A stretch of DNA of 64,000 nt from CBDUEV01 sp965366365 (lineage in GTDB: Bacteria; Actinomycetota; Acidimicrobiia; Spongiisociales; JAENVV01). How positions within the stretch are numbered: position 1 is the first letter of the stretch; each line of letters opens with the position of its first letter. This document shows positions 61,414-64,000 of the stretch, piece after piece. A program made the translations under genes and the position numbers. The DNA is taken from positions 1-64,000 of the forward strand of contig CBDUEV010000004.1 in NCBI GenBank assembly GCA_965366365.1, read 5' to 3'. A model generated the notes under the pieces. The model made no database searches. It had not been told where the DNA came from and saw nothing but the letters and a program-made list of their open reading frames with translations.

Positions 61414-62420
61414 GCAGGCGGATGCTGTTCTTGACGCCGACCTACAAGCCCGTGGGCGGAGTCGTGAAGATCTTCGATTATGTCGGCTATGCGCGGGCGC
61501 TCGGTTTCGACGCCGAAGTTCTGTGCCCCGTTCCCTTCGACCCTTCTCTACCCCTTTTTCAGATCGAGCGTTTCGCGTCACTGACCCAAGATCCGGGGGT
61601 GACGTTCCGCCAGGGCTTCCAGTTCGGCCTCGGTCACGGCGACTACGTGTTCTTCTCGTGGCCGACCCACCATGAGTACATCGCCTCTCGAATCACGCCG
61701 TCGCTCCATCCTCTCCAGACCATTCTCATCGTCCAAAACGTTCGTTGGGCCAATCCGCAGTTCGCCGGTGGCTACGCCGTTCGGCTCCTCGGTCGCCCGA
61801 TGGCACGCGTCATCATCACCGACGAGGTTCGGGAGGCGATCGACCACCTTCTGCACCCCACGACTCCCAGTCGCGTGATTCTCGAGGGTCATGACTGGCC
61901 CTACTTCTCCAAGGCACGCTCTGGCGGGCTACCCCAGCCCATCAAAGTGGCGTACACCACATGGAAGTCGGAGGTGGGTATCGACCTGGAGGCCTCACTG
62001 GCCGGAGACGGACGGTTTCAGTTTCGCTCGATTCGGACGACCGCCGATTGGGAAACCCTCCGAGAGCTGTACCACTGGGCTGACGTTTTCCTGGGCTTCC
62101 CCGGACCGGAAGAGGGTTTCTATCTGCCCGGCCTGGAGGCGATGGCGGCCGGGAACATCGTGATCATGCCCGATGTCGGCGGCAATCGGGCCTACGGCCA
62201 CTTCGGAGAGAATTGCATCGAGGTCCATCACGACGTCGGACAAACGTACGTCGAGGCGCTCGAGGATCTGGCCTCATGGCCGGCGGAGCGAGCGGAGGCC
62301 ATGCGCTCTGCCGGGTATGCCGTGCTCGAATCCCATCGGCTGGCTCGAGAAGGTGAGGAGTTCGGCAGCTTCATCGCCGAACTCGACGCCGCCATCGGAG
62401 CGGTCCAGCCCGCCTCCTAG
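61410..62420 (+). CDS. glycosyltransferase family 4-like protein
   Basis: A 336-aa GT-B protein starting within the previous stop (ATGA). N-terminus RRMLFLTPTYKPVGGVVKIF, acceptor part with FQFGLGHGDYVFFSWPTHHE, and donor part VFLGFPGPEEGFYLPGLEAM (the EGFYLPGLEA form of the GT4 ExxxxxxxE motif) plus GNIVIMPDVGGNRAYGHFGE. It is the last gene of the glycan operon. Its stop shares CTAG with the stop of the convergent CorC-like gene (62417-62420). Confidence 0.88.
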   Translation: MSRRMLFLTPTYKPVGGVVKIFDYVGYARALGFDAEVLCPVPFDPSLPLFQIERFASLTQDPGVTFRQGFQFGLGHGDYVFFSWPTHHEYIASRITPSLHPLQTILIVQNVRWANPQFAGGYAVRLLGRPMARVIITDEVREAIDHLLHPTTPSRVILEGHDWPYFSKARSGGLPQPIKVAYTTWKSEVGIDLEASLAGDGRFQFRSIRTTADWETLRELYHWADVFLGFPGPEEGFYLPGLEAMAAGNIVIMPDVGGNRAYGHFGENCIEVHHDVGQTYVEALEDLASWPAERAEAMRSAGYAVLESHRLAREGEEFGSFIAELDAAIGAVQPAS

Positions 62421-63709
62421 CGCTCCCCGCGTCCCTCGATGAGCAGCTCCACCTCTCCGACCCGTAGCCCCGCCATCTGCCGGACCCTGATGGTCCAGGC
62501 GCCTTCTCCAAACGAGTCGCCCACAACGGGAATGCGGCCGATTCTGTCCATGACGAGGCCGCCGATCGTGTCGTAGTCGCCGTCGGGCAGCGCGACACCA
62601 CACACCCTCAGCACCTCGTCGGGACGCATCGAAGCCTTGACCAGGAACCGACCGGGGCCGGCGCGACGGATTCCGCCGTGCTCCCGATCGTGCTCATCGC
62701 GGATCTCTCCGACGACCTCCTCGACGATGTCCTCCATGGTCACGATCCCGGCGATCCCCCCATGCTCATCGACAACGAATGCGAGATGGCTGCGGCTTCG
62801 GCGCATCGACTCCAGCACGTGACCGACGCTGGCCGATTCCGGCACCGCCAGCGTCTCGCGAATCAGCTCGGTCGGGATCGGGCCGTCGACACCATCGTCG
62901 GGCACCGCCAGAAGATCCTTGACGTGAACGAAGCCGCACACCTCATCGAGGGTGCCGTCGTACAACGGGATCCTGGAGTACCCCTTCTCCACGACAGTCC
63001 GCTCTACGTCCGCCACCGTGCTGGCCAGCGGCAGGGCAGAAACCTCCGTCCTGGGGATCATGACCTCGCTGGCGTGAAGATCCCAGAGGTCGATGGCGCC
63101 GGTCAGGAGCCGGTGAGCGAAGTCTTCCACGACACCCTCCCGGCGACCGGCGGTGATCAGAGAGGCGAGGTCGTCCGACGTGTGGACCTCTTTGGTGTCG
63201 GTGGGATCCACACCGACCATCCGGAGGCCGATGTTCGCCACGGCGTTGAGAACCCAGATCAAGGGTCGAAACAAGGTTGAAAAACCGCGGAAGGGCAGAG
63301 CGAGCAACACGGATGAGCGCTCCGGGTCGGTGATGGCGATGTTCTTGGGAACCATCTCTCCAATCACCATGTGGAGGAACACGACGATCGTCAGGGCGAG
63401 GACGAAGCCGATGCTGTGCAGCAGATTCTCGGGAATCTCGACGAAGCGCCCGATGACCGACTCGATGATCCCTGCGACTGCCGGCTCGGCGACCGCGCCG
63501 AGGAGCAGCGAGGCAATCGTGATCCCGAACTGGGCTCCGGCGAGGGTGAACGAGAGCTCGTCGATCGATTTGAGAGCCGCCCGTGCTCCCGAGCCGGGGC
63601 GATCGGCCAGTTGATGGCGGCTGGCAGCGGTGAAGGCGAACTCGGCGGCAACGAAGAAGCCGTTGACGAACAACAGAACCACCATGATCGCCAAAGCGGT
63701 GAGGGTCAC
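62417..63709 (-). CDS. CNNM/CorC (HlyC)-family membrane protein with CBS domains
   Basis: A 430-aa protein implicated in Mg2+/Co2+ handling. DUF21 membrane domain (about 1-190; VVLLFVNGFFVAAEFAFTAA, VFLHMVIGEMVPKNIAI, with the acidic/basic residues of the transport site), two CBS domains (about 210-335; VMIPRTEVSALPLASTVADV, EHGGIAGIVTMEDIVEEVVG) and the C-terminal CorC_HlyC domain (about 345-425). GTG 63709 overlaps the upstream stop (GTGA). A paralogue is encoded immediately upstream. Confidence 0.93.
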   Translation of the reverse strand: MTLTALAIMVVLLFVNGFFVAAEFAFTAASRHQLADRPGSGARAALKSIDELSFTLAGAQFGITIASLLLGAVAEPAVAGIIESVIGRFVEIPENLLHSIGFVLALTIVVFLHMVIGEMVPKNIAITDPERSSVLLALPFRGFSTLFRPLIWVLNAVANIGLRMVGVDPTDTKEVHTSDDLASLITAGRREGVVEDFAHRLLTGAIDLWDLHASEVMIPRTEVSALPLASTVADVERTVVEKGYSRIPLYDGTLDEVCGFVHVKDLLAVPDDGVDGPIPTELIRETLAVPESASVGHVLESMRRSRSHLAFVVDEHGGIAGIVTMEDIVEEVVGEIRDEHDREHGGIRRAGPGRFLVKASMRPDEVLRVCGVALPDGDYDTIGGLVMDRIGRIPVVGDSFGEGAWTIRVRQMAGLRVGEVELLIEGRGER

Positions 63710-64000
63710 GACTCCTCCCCTTCATCGACTCGTTTCACGGTCACCGTCTCGGCGACGGGGCCATCAACAGTGACGACCTCGATGCGATAGCCCTCTGCCT
63801 CGACGACATCACCTGGCCGGGGAAAGCGCTCCAGTTTGGCCGTCACGAACCCGCTCATCGTCTCGTGATTTCCCAGAGGCCACTCAAACCCGGTCAATTC
63901 CTCGACCTCCCGGCGGTTCATGGCGCCCGACACCGTGCCGGACGGGCCACCCGGCCGGGCGCCCGGCTCATCGTGCTCGTCGCGAATATCGCCGAGGATT
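63706..64000 (-). CDS. CNNM/CorC-family membrane protein, N-terminus cut by window edge
   Basis: Only the last 97 codons are visible. They read ILGDIRDEHDEPG, the end of the second CBS domain, then a short linker and the CorC_HlyC domain (MNRREVEELTGFEWPLGNHE, TMSGFVTAKLERFPRPGDVV). The paralogue downstream overlaps its stop, so the two form an operon and may act as a heteromer. Confidence 0.88.
   Translation of the reverse strand, partial: ILGDIRDEHDEPGARPGGPSGTVSGAMNRREVEELTGFEWPLGNHETMSGFVTAKLERFPRPGDVVEAEGYRIEVVTVDGPVAETVTVKRVDEGEES

Overview
The window is a 64 kb stretch of uniformly high-GC, densely packed DNA. Gene content suggests an actinobacterium, plausibly Acidimicrobiia-like: a class E-type sortase with an LAxTG-like substrate, a septum-formation-domain protein, a DUF3179 lipoprotein, an MpaB-type oxygenase and a DUF4397 protein. 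Many genes also have a TANNNT -10 box 6-7 nt before the start codon, the arrangement of leaderless actinobacterial transcripts. The taxonomic call is inference. I saw no rRNA, tRNA, insertion sequence, prophage or CRISPR array.

Layout. 1-6.7 kb: surface-polysaccharide genes (rfbB partial, rfbC, a three-module glycosyltransferase, a Wzm/Wzt-type exporter whose ATPase carries a Gly/Gln/Lys repeat tail). 6.7-12.4 kb: transketolase, then a fused sulfate adenylyltransferase/APS kinase and an SLC13-type transporter (sulfate uptake and activation). 13-16.5 kb: a heterodimeric ABC exporter. 16.5-23 kb: an unusual cluster of two CHAT (caspase-like) proteins, one fused to an alpha/beta hydrolase and one membrane-anchored with a putative extracellular CBM9-like domain, around a membrane coiled-coil protein. 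24-27.5 kb: a sulfur-oxidation or sulfur-trafficking operon (HTH/PocR-like regulator, SQR-like flavoprotein, DUF1641, DsrC/TusE-like, DsrE-like) closed by a strong hairpin. 27.6-39.6 kb: rRNA methyltransferase, sortase plus substrate, MpaB-like oxygenase, a two-component system with membrane-protein genes, MFS carrier, DUF3179 lipoprotein. 39.6-43.4 kb: glmS, a zinc-ribbon septum protein and a CPBP protease.

43.4-49.9 kb is the most striking part: an NAD-type formate dehydrogenase operon followed, on the same strand, by formate-tetrahydrofolate ligase. The catalytic subunit has an in-frame UGA at exactly the position of the E. coli FdhF selenocysteine, with a SECIS-like hairpin (GGUCU loop) at the same codon distance, so it should be read as one 628-residue selenoprotein and not as two broken ORFs. 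Its N-terminal iron-sulfur module is a separate gene at the other end of the operon, behind a NuoE-NuoF fusion. The enzyme would interconvert formate and CO2 with NAD(H), and the ligase would feed formate into the folate one-carbon pool.

50-57 kb: XRE and ArsR regulators, a Cys/Met-metabolism PLP enzyme, ABC ATPase, acyl-CoA ligase and a DUF2339 membrane protein. 57-62.4 kb: a second polysaccharide-modification group (sulfotransferase, FkbM methyltransferase, methyltransferase-like protein, two glycosyltransferases). 62.4-64 kb: two CNNM/CorC-type membrane proteins, the second cut by the window edge.
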